Assembly (NCBI GenBank): GCA_027009605.1
Contig: JALVCY010000040.1
Coordinates: forward strand, 1-5,674
Direction of reading: 5' to 3'
DNA: 5,674 nucleotides
From: Saprospiraceae bacterium
GTDB lineage: Bacteria; Bacteroidota; Bacteroidia; Chitinophagales; Saprospiraceae
The notes below the pieces were generated by a model, which saw only the letters and a program-made list of their open reading frames with translations, did not search any database and was not told where the DNA came from. The position numbers were made by a program, and so were the translations under genes. Shown one piece after another: positions 1 through 4,954 of the stretch (the stretch's first letter is position 1; the number at the start of each line of letters is the position of its first letter).

Positions 1-29
1 TTTCTGGCAGTGTGGACTTTTCGGAGCAA

Positions 30-190
30 ACTCAACGGTTTAACGGCTAGGCAGCCAAGAGAGTGTTCCCCTTGAACGCCGAAGGCATTTGAACGTGCGA
101 AGCACAATTTGAACGTGCGAAGCACAAGTTGAACGTGCGAAGCACAAGTTGAACGTGCGAAGCACAAATTGAACGCCCAAAGCCAAAGCA
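30..190 (+). repeat. Composite dispersed repeat, copy A (octamers + core + mini-hairpin array)
   Basis: Three parts in a row. (1) Two octamer units at 30-45, the second being GTTTAACG. (2) A core at 41-63 containing CGGCTAGGCAGCCAAGAG, with a small GGCT/AGCC dyad. (3) A tandem array from 74. The first array unit, 74-90, has a GCC-GAA-GGC hairpin. Four 20-bp units then start at 91, 111, 131 and 151, each GAAC, stem GTGC, loop GAA, stem GCAC, then AA and a variable base before TT. A decayed unit follows at 171-190 and ends in AAAGCCAAAGCA. The core recurs at 2547 and 3300, and bases 74-107 recur exactly at 3331-3364. The function is unknown. It lies upstream of the secreted Asp-box gene and could be transcribed in its leader. 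Confidence 0.88.
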
Positions 191-197
191 CTTCCTA

Positions 198-249
198 CCC
201 CCAAAAAGGTATTTTTAAGAAAAAAAACAAAATACTTACGTTTTGGGGG
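198..249. repeat. Interrupted inverted repeat, C5A4 / T4G5 arms
   Basis: The outer arms CCCCCAAAA (198-206) and TTTTGGGGG (241-249) are exact reverse complements. Inner arms GTATTTT (209-215) and AAAATAC (229-235) add seven more pairs, with a small asymmetric internal loop and an A-rich apical loop. It could fold in RNA as a long leader hairpin of the downstream gene. No clean U-tract immediately follows, so it is not called a terminator. Confidence 0.6.
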
Positions 250-414
250 GGTTACGTTTTTGATGTTTTGGGCATATACAGTATGCCGCTGTGTTATGAT
301 TTTTTGGTTAACCAAGGTATTACAGTGAGATGGTATCACGATATGGTGATAGAACAAATCAAACGTCGAAGGCAAACTAAACGCCATCGGCAAAATATAA
401 TAAAAACAGAAATT
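250..414 (+). other. Leader of the Asp-box gene with three short dyads and two decayed hairpin units
   Basis: The stretch between the 198-249 inverted repeat and the chosen start codon at 415 holds several dyads. GGCATA/TATGCC lies at 271-287, the 12-bp perfect palindrome TTGGTTAACCAA at 304-315, and TATCAC/GTGATA at 334-351. Units related to the mini-hairpin arrays occur at 361-378 (AAAC, GTC, GAA, GGC) and 379-395 (AAAC, GCC, ATC, GGC). No exact TAnnTTTG promoter was found. TACGTTTT at 237-244 is one base short of a match. A role as operators or transcript hairpins is possible but unproven. Confidence 0.4.
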
Positions 415-2493
415 ATGAAAAATTTTACGAAAGTACTATGTCTGCTGATTTTTTTCAGCGCCTATCTTCAGGCTCAAAGCTTGAATTGGACTCAAACGAA
501 TGGGCCTGAAGGTGGCCCGATTGTCAGTTTAGCATCTATTGAAGGGGCATTATGGGCCGGTACTGCATCCGGTTTGTACCAATCTACGGATAACGGGGAG
601 TCATGGCAAAGAAATACTTTGTTGGGCTTTGATGAAAAGGTTTTTAGCATTAGCCGGAAGACCAATGAGATTTTAATGGTGGTTGGCCAAAAAGACTTCA
701 CCAAATCTACATTGAATTTTTTCTTGTATCAAAGTCTGGATACAGGAGCCACTTGGGAAGCTAAAGCCATTCCTGACTATTTGCTTTATGACGGAGATGC
801 CATCGAAGTTTTTCGTGCAAACGATGGGAATCTATACCTAACCACCCATTCGGGGACTATGGAAATTTATCAATCCAATGACGATGGAGACAATTGGACA
901 CAGATTAATACGCCGGATGTGCAGGGTAAGCTTTACCACGATGGACAATCTTTTATTTTTACTAAAACCGGAGCAAGCTATATCTCTTCAGATTATGGCA
1001 CAACTTGGACGCTTTGGGCAGATAGATATTTTTCTGATATAATCATAGAGGATAGTTTGGTGGTTGCAAATGGCAATGACTTTGTTGTTTCGTACGATTT
1101 GGGCGAAAATTTTGATACCATCGACTTAGTGAATCCGGCTTCAATATTCAAAATAATTCTAGGAGAGTCTAGCAAGCTCTATGCTGTAACTCCCTTCAAA
1201 ATCTATGTGTCTTCCGACCAGGGCCAGTCTTGGAGTGACTTCGGACCCAGTTCTTATTATCAGGCGCTACCGGTATATTGTTATGTAGAAAATAACAATC
1301 GCTTCTTTTATGGCACGACAGAAGGCACTAACGATATTTCACAGGGCATCAACGAAATCACATCTACCGGTCACTTCAGACGAGATAATGGCTTGGTCGC
1401 TTCCAGTCGGGTAAAGGTATTTTCGGCCGGGAGTCGGTTGTTTGCCATACAAAGCAGCGAGGACGAAGAATTGTACACATCAGTTGATTCAGGAGCTACT
1501 TGGGAAACCATAATGATTCCTTATCAAGCAGGAAACCGTGGGGTTCATGATGTGAATCACATCGGCGACGTAGTTTTTATTGCAACAGCACAAAACATAT
1601 TTAAATGGGAAAATAATCAATTGACTTCTGTGGCAAGTGATGTAGATCATTATTATAATTTATTTGTGAAAGGCAACGACCTTTACGCTGCCTACGGATA
1701 TGGAGTGATTCATAGTAATGACTTGGGCGTAAGTTGGGACACCTTGAATACGCCGGGTACTCCAAATTTTTCAGCTAAAGATTTTGTAGTTGTGGGTGAT
1801 TCTTACTTGTTCTCTGATCAAAGTGCTTTGTATTTGAGTGACGACCAAGGAAGTACTTGGACAGAAGTAGATGATAATTTTTCAGGCTCCATTAATTATA
1901 TTGAAGGAGTGAGCAAGATTTTTTCGCATTTCGCTGACCGGTATTCACAAGACAACGGACTTACTTGGCATGACTACGAGCCTGTAGGCTTACCTTCCGG
2001 AAAAAAGGCTGTATCGATTGTAGGCAACAAAGATGCTTTGTTTTGTCTAATAGAAGGAGAAGGTGTCTATGTGAGTTTTGATGATGGGACTAGTTGGTCT
2101 CTTATGGAAAATAATGGGTTGGAGACCAAGCAGTATTCGACGTTGACCCTTGCGGAAAATAAATTATACTTAGGATCAAAGACCTCCGGTGTTTGGGGAG
2201 CAGATGTCGGGCAGGTACTGGCTATTCCCGGGAGCGAAAATCCCGTTTTACCCGTCGTCATCTACCCTAATCCGGCCAAAAATCATATCGCTCTGCAATT
2301 TCCAAAAGAAATGGAAGGAAAAATAAATATTATAGTGGTCGATGTGTTGGGACGTCAGGTTTTGTCGAAAGAAATGACCAGCCCAAACGGAGTTTTGGAA
2401 TTGCCGTTGCCGAAAATGATAAGCGGTCTCTATTTTCTGAAGTGCCATACCGAAAAGCAGGATTTTGTGGGACGGGTTATGGTGGAGAATTGA
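415..2493 (+). CDS. Secreted Asp-box (BNR-like) repeat protein with T9SS type A sorting domain
   Basis: A 692-residue protein. Residues 1-20 form a signal peptide (MKNFTK, then a hydrophobic run ending AYLQA before QS). The body carries eleven Asp-box motifs (S-x-D-x-G-x-x-W or close) starting near residues 57, 107, 154, 191, 226, 266, 356, 434, 475, 511 and 554. The one at 226 ends in F and the one at 511 has Q-D-N-G. This pattern is typical of BNR/sortilin-type beta-propellers, probably two propellers or one large one. The tail from YPNPAKN (617-623), through DVLGRQV (643-649) and GLYFLK (671-676) to the end fits the T9SS type A sorting domain, so the protein should be exported and then surface-anchored or released. 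No sialidase-type catalytic set was identified, so the substrate or partner is unknown. The frame stays open upstream to an ATG at 169, but that extension is basic, crosses repeat DNA and would bury the signal peptide. The ATG at 415 is therefore preferred. Confidence 0.93.
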   Translation: MKNFTKVLCLLIFFSAYLQAQSLNWTQTNGPEGGPIVSLASIEGALWAGTASGLYQSTDNGESWQRNTLLGFDEKVFSISRKTNEILMVVGQKDFTKSTLNFFLYQSLDTGATWEAKAIPDYLLYDGDAIEVFRANDGNLYLTTHSGTMEIYQSNDDGDNWTQINTPDVQGKLYHDGQSFIFTKTGASYISSDYGTTWTLWADRYFSDIIIEDSLVVANGNDFVVSYDLGENFDTIDLVNPASIFKIILGESSKLYAVTPFKIYVSSDQGQSWSDFGPSSYYQALPVYCYVENNNRFFYGTTEGTNDISQGINEITSTGHFRRDNGLVASSRVKVFSAGSRLFAIQSSEDEELYTSVDSGATWETIMIPYQAGNRGVHDVNHIGDVVFIATAQNIFKWENNQLTSVASDVDHYYNLFVKGNDLYAAYGYGVIHSNDLGVSWDTLNTPGTPNFSAKDFVVVGDSYLFSDQSALYLSDDQGSTWTEVDDNFSGSINYIEGVSKIFSHFADRYSQDNGLTWHDYEPVGLPSGKKAVSIVGNKDALFCLIEGEGVYVSFDDGTSWSLMENNGLETKQYSTLTLAENKLYLGSKTSGVWGADVGQVLAIPGSENPVLPVVIYPNPAKNHIALQFPKEMEGKINIIVVDVLGRQVLSKEMTSPNGVLELPLPKMISGLYFLKCHTEKQDFVGRVMVEN

Positions 2494-2495
2494 CC

Positions 2496-2551
2496 GTGTA
2501 ACGAATTAGCGGTTTAACGGTGTAGCGGTTTAACGATGTAGCGGTTTAACG
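2496..2551 (+). repeat. Octamer tandem array, seven 8-bp units
   Basis: Seven consecutive 8-bp units begin three bases after the TGA of the Asp-box gene: GTGTAACG, AATTAGCG, GTTTAACG, GTGTAGCG, GTTTAACG, ATGTAGCG, GTTTAACG. The consensus is GTnTARCG, and the alternation of G and A at position 6 gives a 16-bp higher-order period. The last unit runs into the core of composite copy B. The same octamers occur at 30-45 and 2691-2714. Confidence 0.92.
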
Positions 2552-2609
2552 GCTAGGCAGCCAAGAGAGCGTACCCTTTGAACGCCGAGTCCCCAAGAAA
2601 GCCAAAGCA
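2547..2609 (+). repeat. Composite dispersed repeat, copy B (core + decayed hairpin array)
   Basis: The 23 bases at 2547-2569 are identical to 41-63. A TTTGAACGCCGA start of a hairpin unit follows at 2577-2588. The array itself has decayed: the expected GGC partner arm is missing and the segment ends in AAAGCCAAAGCA (2598-2609), exactly as copy A does at 179-190. Together with copy A it flanks the whole Asp-box gene as direct repeats about 2.5 kb apart. Confidence 0.88.
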
Positions 2610-2652
2610 AAGTTGGATTTCTTGTCGCAAGCCCCTGCCGATTCCTATCGGT
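2607..2652 (+). repeat. Second dispersed element, copy 1 (partial)
   Basis: It begins GCAAAGTTGGATTT (2607-2620), identical to 3017-3030, followed by TTGTCGC and a hairpin with arms CCGAT (2638-2642) and ATCGG (2647-2651) around TCCT. Copies at 3017-3101 and 3215-3284 share the GGATTT...TTGTCG head followed by a hairpin of different sequence. This copy lacks the CAGCCAAAT/ATTTGGC hairpin and the GCTACCAA tail of the other two. Confidence 0.6.
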
Positions 2653-2690
2653 ATCCTTTGCGAATGGGGGTTAATGGTCAACATAGAACG

Positions 2691-2714
2691 GTGTAGCGGT
2701 GTAACGGTTTAACG
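2691..2714 (+). repeat. Octamer tandem array, three units
   Basis: GTGTAGCG, GTGTAACG and GTTTAACG lie in tandem, preceded by a diverged unit ATAGAACG at 2683-2690. The consensus is the same as the array at 2496-2551. Here no composite core follows, so octamers can occur on their own. Confidence 0.85.
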
Positions 2715-2764
2715 GGTGGGTACTAGCTTTTTTCAAAGGAATTTTCTCTTTCTAGGGATTCTCT

Positions 2765-2859
2765 CCCCCAAATATTTAAAGGCCGTAGGGGGTTTCCTTG
2801 TGAAACTCCTACGGTTTTTTTGGGGATTTTATGATGAAAGTCTTTAAATATTTTGGGGG
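2765..2859. repeat. Nested inverted repeat enclosing a terminator
   Basis: A 17-nt arm at 2765-2781 (CCCCCAAATATTTAAAG) is matched by its reverse complement at 2842-2859 with one extra T. The arms enclose 60 bp that contain the strong hairpin at 2783-2814. No flanking direct duplication was seen, so mobility is not demonstrated. CCAAATATTTAAAG and its partner TTTAAATATTTTG also occur as an arm pair inside the MITE at 4513-4526 and 4834-4846. Confidence 0.75.
2783..2821 (+). terminator. Rho-independent terminator (+ strand)
   Basis: A GC-rich stem is formed by 2783-2796 (CCGTAGGGGGTTTC) and 2802-2814 (GAAACTCCTACGG). It is perfect except for one G-U pair and one bulged G, and has a 5-nt loop CTTGT. 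A run of seven T follows directly at 2815-2821. It would end transcripts from the Asp-box gene about 290 nt after its stop codon, leaving a 3' untranslated region made of repeats. No closer terminator was seen. Confidence 0.8.
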
Positions 2860-2904
2860 CAAGGGGGCAAAACCTATAATGGGGACTATTCCACTACTTC
2901 TCTA

Positions 2905-2988
2905 CTCTTAATTCTGCATTCTGCAATCTTAACTTTGTTGATGTGAAAAGGCGTGCCTTTTCACTACGTCTCTTAATTCTGCAATCTT
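2905..2988. repeat. Perfect palindrome flanked by short direct repeats
   Basis: The arm GTGAAAAGGC (2943-2952) and its exact reverse complement (2955-2964) are separated by two bases, GT. Direct repeats flank it: CTCTTAATTCTGCA at 2905-2918 and again at 2970-2983, and ATTCTGCAATCTT at 2918-2930 and 2976-2988. There is no T-tract, so it is not an obvious terminator. It falls in the 920-bp gene-free stretch. Confidence 0.75.
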
Positions 2989-3016
2989 CAATCTTAATTC
3001 CGGTTAGGGAAATGCC

Positions 3017-3101
3017 GCAAAGTTGGATTTGTCGCTGGTACTTCCGAATTCATTCGGAAAATGATGAGCAATTTCAGCCAAATAAATTTGGCGGCTACCA
3101 A
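3017..3101 (+). repeat. Second dispersed element, copy 2
   Basis: The order is: head GCAAAGTTGGATTTGTCG (3017-3034); a perfect hairpin with arms TTCCGAAT (3042-3049) and ATTCGGAA (3052-3059) around TC; a short spacer; CAGCCAAAT (3075-3083) facing ATTTGGCGG (3086-3094), with seven central pairs; and the tail GCTACCAA (3094-3101). Copy 3 at 3215-3284 has the same order of parts, which defines it as one repeated unit. Confidence 0.83.
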
Positions 3102-3214
3102 CTCCCCCAAACAGTTTTCCATATCCAATGTAACGGCTATTTCAACTGCCGTTGTAGCCATGAGCGCAGCAACATGGCGCCACAGGCAAAGCCTAATATA
3201 AATCCATATTTGAT
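3102..3214. other. Gene-free spacer with small dyads between element copies 2 and 3
   Basis: No credible coding region. Visible dyads are ACGGC/GCCGT around 3132-3151, the 8-bp palindrome TGGCGCCA at 3175-3182, AGGC-AAA-GCCT at 3184-3194, and AAATCCAT (3200-3207) facing ATGGATTT (3213-3220). The last of these overlaps the head of copy 3. An isolated ACGGCTA at 3132-3138 resembles the start of the composite core but does not continue. Confidence 0.5.
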
Positions 3215-3284
3215 GGATTTGTCGGTAGTTCCAAATTTATTTGGAACCAAGATTTTTCAGCCAAATAAATTTGGCTGCTACCAA
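3215..3284 (+). repeat. Second dispersed element, copy 3
   Basis: Head GGATTTGTCG (3215-3224). Next is a perfect hairpin with arms GTTCCAAAT (3228-3236) and ATTTGGAAC (3239-3247) around TT. A second perfect hairpin has arms CAGCCAAAT (3258-3266) and ATTTGGCTG (3269-3277) around AA. The tail is GCTACCAA (3277-3284). Compared with copy 2, the first stem has changed in both arms (CCGAAT/ATTCGG to CCAAAT/ATTTGG) so pairing is kept, and copy 2's mismatch in the second hairpin is paired here. Confidence 0.85.
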
Positions 3285-3299
3285 GGTCATAAAGCCCCC

Positions 3300-3408
3300 T
3301 AACGGCTAGGCAACCAAGAGCACACCCCATGAACGCCGAAGGCATTTGAACGTGCGAAGCACAAATTGAACGCCCGAAGGGCAAGCTGAACGCCGTAGGC
3401 AATTGAAC
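3300..3408 (+). repeat. Composite dispersed repeat, copy C (core + four hairpin units)
   Basis: The core at 3300-3320 (CGGCTAGGCAACCAAGAG) differs from copies A and B by one base, which breaks its GGCT/AGCC dyad. Four hairpin units follow: 3331-3347 (GCC-GAA-GGC), 3348-3367 (GTGC-GAA-GCAC), 3368-3387 (GCCC-GAA-GGGC) and 3388-3404 (GCC-GTA-GGC). A cut-off GAAC lies at 3405-3408. The array stops six bases from the stop codon of the minus-strand T9SS gene, so it would form the start of that gene's 3' untranslated region. Confidence 0.9.
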
Positions 3409-3414
3409 TTCCTG

Positions 3415-4290
3415 CTATTCCTTCAAAAACCGCTTCCGGACAAGCCTCCCGTCCCTACTTGTCATTTCAAGAAGATACATCCCTTGTGGCAAATGGCTTA
3501 CATCTATACTTCCATCTGTCAACACACCGGATGCACGCACTCTCCCCGGCAAATCATAAATCCTATAAGCCACTAAATGTCCCATCCCTTGGCCAGAGCC
3601 AATATTCAAGGTTTTTCCGGTTGGATTGGGATAGATTTCAACATCTAATAATTGGGGCTCCAAAGTCCCTACTTGCAGCAGTGTGTCACAAGGAGCGTCC
3701 GTGGCATGATAAAATTCAAACCCATCATCCCTATAACACCTAAAAGTAAAATATGGACTATAATCCGTCAAGAAATTCCTAGGATAGTGTAAAAAGTCAT
3801 TATCGATGATACCAAATTTATTATTCATCTTATACGACTCTTTGAGCACATCCACATAATAAGTAAAATCCAATAGCTTAGCGCCATTAATCTCCACCGT
3901 ATCTATTTGCTGTACTATCATATTAACCATTCCGCCGGAAGTCCAATTACTAATTCTGACGGTATCATTGACTCCCGCCCCAAAATCATACAACAACTCA
4001 AAAGCCCCTTCGTGCCGGACCAAGACACTATCACCAACCTGAGCAATCGTATCATAAGCCGTCAGACTAATATCACCATGGTAGGTAATTGTCTCAATAA
4101 CTTTAGCGTCCAAACCATCCAAAATCACATCACCTACGTAGGAAGAATGTGAGTAGCTAAAAGCTTGCGGCCCGCTAAAATCAGCATAGTATTGCCCATG
4201 ATACCACTCCGCACCTTTCGGTGAAAATTCCATTTGGGCAAAAGAAGAAAAAGAGAAAAACACGAGAAGAGAGAATAAAATGGGTTTCAT
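3415..4290 (-). CDS. Secreted T9SS cargo protein of unknown function
   Basis: A 291-residue protein read on the minus strand from the ATG at 4288-4290 to a TAG at 3415-3417. Residues 1-19 (MKPILFSLLVFFSFSSFAQ) are a clear signal peptide, which supports this start. Residues about 20-205 form one aromatic-rich, probably beta-strand domain. Features such as GAEWYHGQYY (26-35), GDVILDGLDAKVIE (53-66) and LLYDFGAGVNDT (99-110) recall a common but uncharacterised class of Bacteroidota secreted proteins; no named family is claimed. It has two cysteines, C185 and C201, which could pair. The tail from YPNP (220-223), through DLPGR (246-250) and LPQGMYLL (267-274) to the basic end VRKRFLKE fits a T9SS type A sorting domain. 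It converges with the Asp-box gene across repeat DNA and is divergent from the mutase. No exact TAnnTTTG promoter was found upstream of it. Confidence 0.9.
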   Translation of the reverse strand: MKPILFSLLVFFSFSSFAQMEFSPKGAEWYHGQYYADFSGPQAFSYSHSSYVGDVILDGLDAKVIETITYHGDISLTAYDTIAQVGDSVLVRHEGAFELLYDFGAGVNDTVRISNWTSGGMVNMIVQQIDTVEINGAKLLDFTYYVDVLKESYKMNNKFGIIDNDFLHYPRNFLTDYSPYFTFRCYRDDGFEFYHATDAPCDTLLQVGTLEPQLLDVEIYPNPTGKTLNIGSGQGMGHLVAYRIYDLPGRVRASGVLTDGSIDVSHLPQGMYLLEMTSRDGRLVRKRFLKE

Positions 4291-4442
4291 CTTACAAAAG
4301 TTTAATGGTTATAAAATAAATAGTAATTGCTTAAGTGCTCCTATTTTTTGACCAAAATAGTGAGTATCTAAACAGTTACAATATATACAGCTTATCCAAA
4401 CGCTTACGCCTGCAAATTAAGGACTTATGATAAGAAAAGCAA
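4291..4442. other. Short intergenic stretch upstream of the T9SS cargo gene
   Basis: AT-rich sequence between the minus-strand start codon and the MITE target duplication. It should hold the promoter of the minus-strand gene, but no exact CAAAnnTA (the minus-strand form of TAnnTTTG) was found on inspection. A small dyad CTTAT/ATAAG lies around 4424-4434. No further content is recognised. Confidence 0.35.
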
Positions 4443-4450
4443 ATATTGTT
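4443..4450 (+). repeat. Left target-site duplication of the MITE
   Basis: ATATTGTT directly abuts the left terminal inverted repeat and is identical to 4894-4901. The repeat is exactly 8 bp, and matching stops on both sides. Confidence 0.9.
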
Positions 4451-4630
4451 GGTTCTTTGACAAATCCCGTGACAGACCGAGTTGATAATAAATTCTAATT
4501 AACAAAGTGACACCAAATATTTAAAGATTCTGCCAAAAAAAAAAACAAAAAATCCTCTTTGGAAATGCTATTGCACAAACACAAGTCATAATGATAAAAA
4601 TCAATATATAGTCAGGTAGATTTTCATTGC

Positions 4631-4671
4631 TTTACCGTTGGTTTTACTTTACCGTTGGTTTTAACCAACGG
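4631..4671. repeat. Palindrome with duplicated left arm inside the MITE
   Basis: CCGTTGGTT (4652-4660) and AACCAACGG (4663-4671) form a 9-bp perfect stem around TT. The left arm with its flank, TTTACCGTTGGTTTTA, is present twice, at 4631-4646 and 4648-4663, with a 17-bp period. Either copy could pair with the single right arm. Confidence 0.85.
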
Positions 4672-4690
4672 ACTAGAAGCAAAAATATTA

Positions 4691-4804
4691 GGGGCTTTAG
4701 CCCCATTGATTTGCCCAAAAAATACAAAAAAAATGCGGCTAAAGCCGGCTTCCCACTTAGTTTTTTATCCGTCAGCTAAAGCAGACGGTAAAAGCTAAAG
4801 CAGA
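4691..4804. repeat. Three hairpins sharing a GCTTTAGC/GCTAAAGC centre, plus a 12-bp direct repeat
   Basis: GGGGCT/AGCCCC at 4691-4704 and CGGCT/AGCCG at 4736-4747 are perfect stems around TT and AA. CCGTC (4769-4773) pairs with GACGG (4784-4788) around AGCTAAAGCA, which itself holds GC-TAAA-GC. AGCTAAAGCAGA is repeated at 4774-4785 and 4793-4804, with a 19-bp period. The centre is constant while the outer stem differs in each hairpin. All of them lie within the MITE. Confidence 0.75.
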
Positions 4805-4893
4805 TGCGATGCTTAACTTCAACATTTTATGGATTTAAATATTTTGCATTATTCTTGAAAATACTCATTTTTCACGGGATTTGTCAAAGAACC

Positions 4894-4901
4894 ATATTGT
4901 T
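4894..4901 (+). repeat. Right target-site duplication of the MITE
   Basis: ATATTGTT, identical to 4443-4450, directly abuts the right terminal inverted repeat. It marks the original target and lies 53 bp before the mutase start codon. Confidence 0.9.
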
Positions 4902-4910
4902 TAATTTTCC

Positions 4911-4927
4911 AAAAGTTCGAAACTTTT
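4911..4927. promoter_or_regulatory. Dyad overlapping the mutase -33 region, possible operator
   Basis: AAAAGTT (4911-4917) and AACTTTT (4921-4927) are perfect reverse complements around CGA. The dyad covers the place where the -33 element should lie. A third AAAGTTC half-site occurs at 4930-4936. The position suits a regulator of the mutase, but a 7-bp AT-rich dyad can arise by chance and no regulator gene is in view. Confidence 0.35.
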
Positions 4928-4947
4928 AGAAAGTTCTACTATATTTG
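4916..4947 (+). promoter_or_regulatory. Bacteroidota-type promoter of the mutase
   Basis: TATATTTG at 4940-4947 is an exact match to the -7 consensus TAnnTTTG. A weak -33 candidate, TTCG at 4916-4919 (consensus TTTG or TTG), lies 20 bp upstream, a normal spacing. Only seven bases separate the -7 element from the ATG at 4955, so transcription should start at or within a few bases of the start codon. The whole promoter lies downstream of the MITE. Confidence 0.6.
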
Positions 4948-4954
4948 CCATAAC

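Larger units (their letters stand above)
4451..4893. mobile_element. MITE, 443 bp, perfect 22-bp terminal inverted repeats, 8-bp target duplication
   Basis: Bases 4451-4472 start GGTTCTTTGACAAATCCC, and their exact reverse complement is at 4872-4893. Both ends are flanked by the identical octamer ATATTGTT (4443-4450 and 4894-4901), which is direct evidence of insertion by a DDE-type transposase. The element has no credible ORF, so it is non-autonomous. GG-starting ends with a TCTTTG block and 8-bp duplications resemble the ISL3 family; this assignment is from memory of the family and is an inference. The interior is AT-rich and carries several small hairpins (4631-4671, 4691-4704, 4736-4747, 4769-4788). 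The perfect ends and duplication suggest a recent insertion. It sits between the divergent T9SS cargo and mutase genes and ends 61 bp before the mutase ATG. Confidence 0.93.

Noticed and set aside
91..170. CRISPR array
   Set aside because: The 20-bp units are directly adjacent with only one or two variable bases between them. There are no unique spacers and no cas genes in view.
30..190. Integron attC sites or an integron cassette array
   Set aside because: The hairpins have 3-4-bp stems with 3-nt loops, far smaller than attC sites, and no integrase or core-site motif is visible.
198..249. Telomere-like C4A4/T4G4 sequence or G-quadruplex
   Set aside because: There is only one block per arm, with no tandem telomeric repeats. 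A plain inverted repeat explains it.
40..393. 117-codon minus-strand open frame with repeated LRTF/CFARS peptide
   Set aside because: The peptide repeat is only the antisense translation of the 20-bp hairpin array. The rest covers other repeat DNA.
169..414. Upstream in-frame extension of the Asp-box gene to an ATG at 169
   Set aside because: It translates through the hairpin repeat and the C5A4/T4G5 inverted repeat, is rich in basic residues, and would place 82 residues before a clear signal peptide.
2765..2859. Second MITE with CCCCCAAAT terminal repeats
   Set aside because: The arms differ by one base and no target duplication flanks them (left flank ATTCTCT, right flank CAAGGGG). It is kept as a nested inverted repeat.
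2943..3302. 119-codon plus-strand open frame
   Set aside because: It runs across a perfect palindrome and two copies of a dispersed hairpin element. The translation has no protein-like pattern and there is no promoter.
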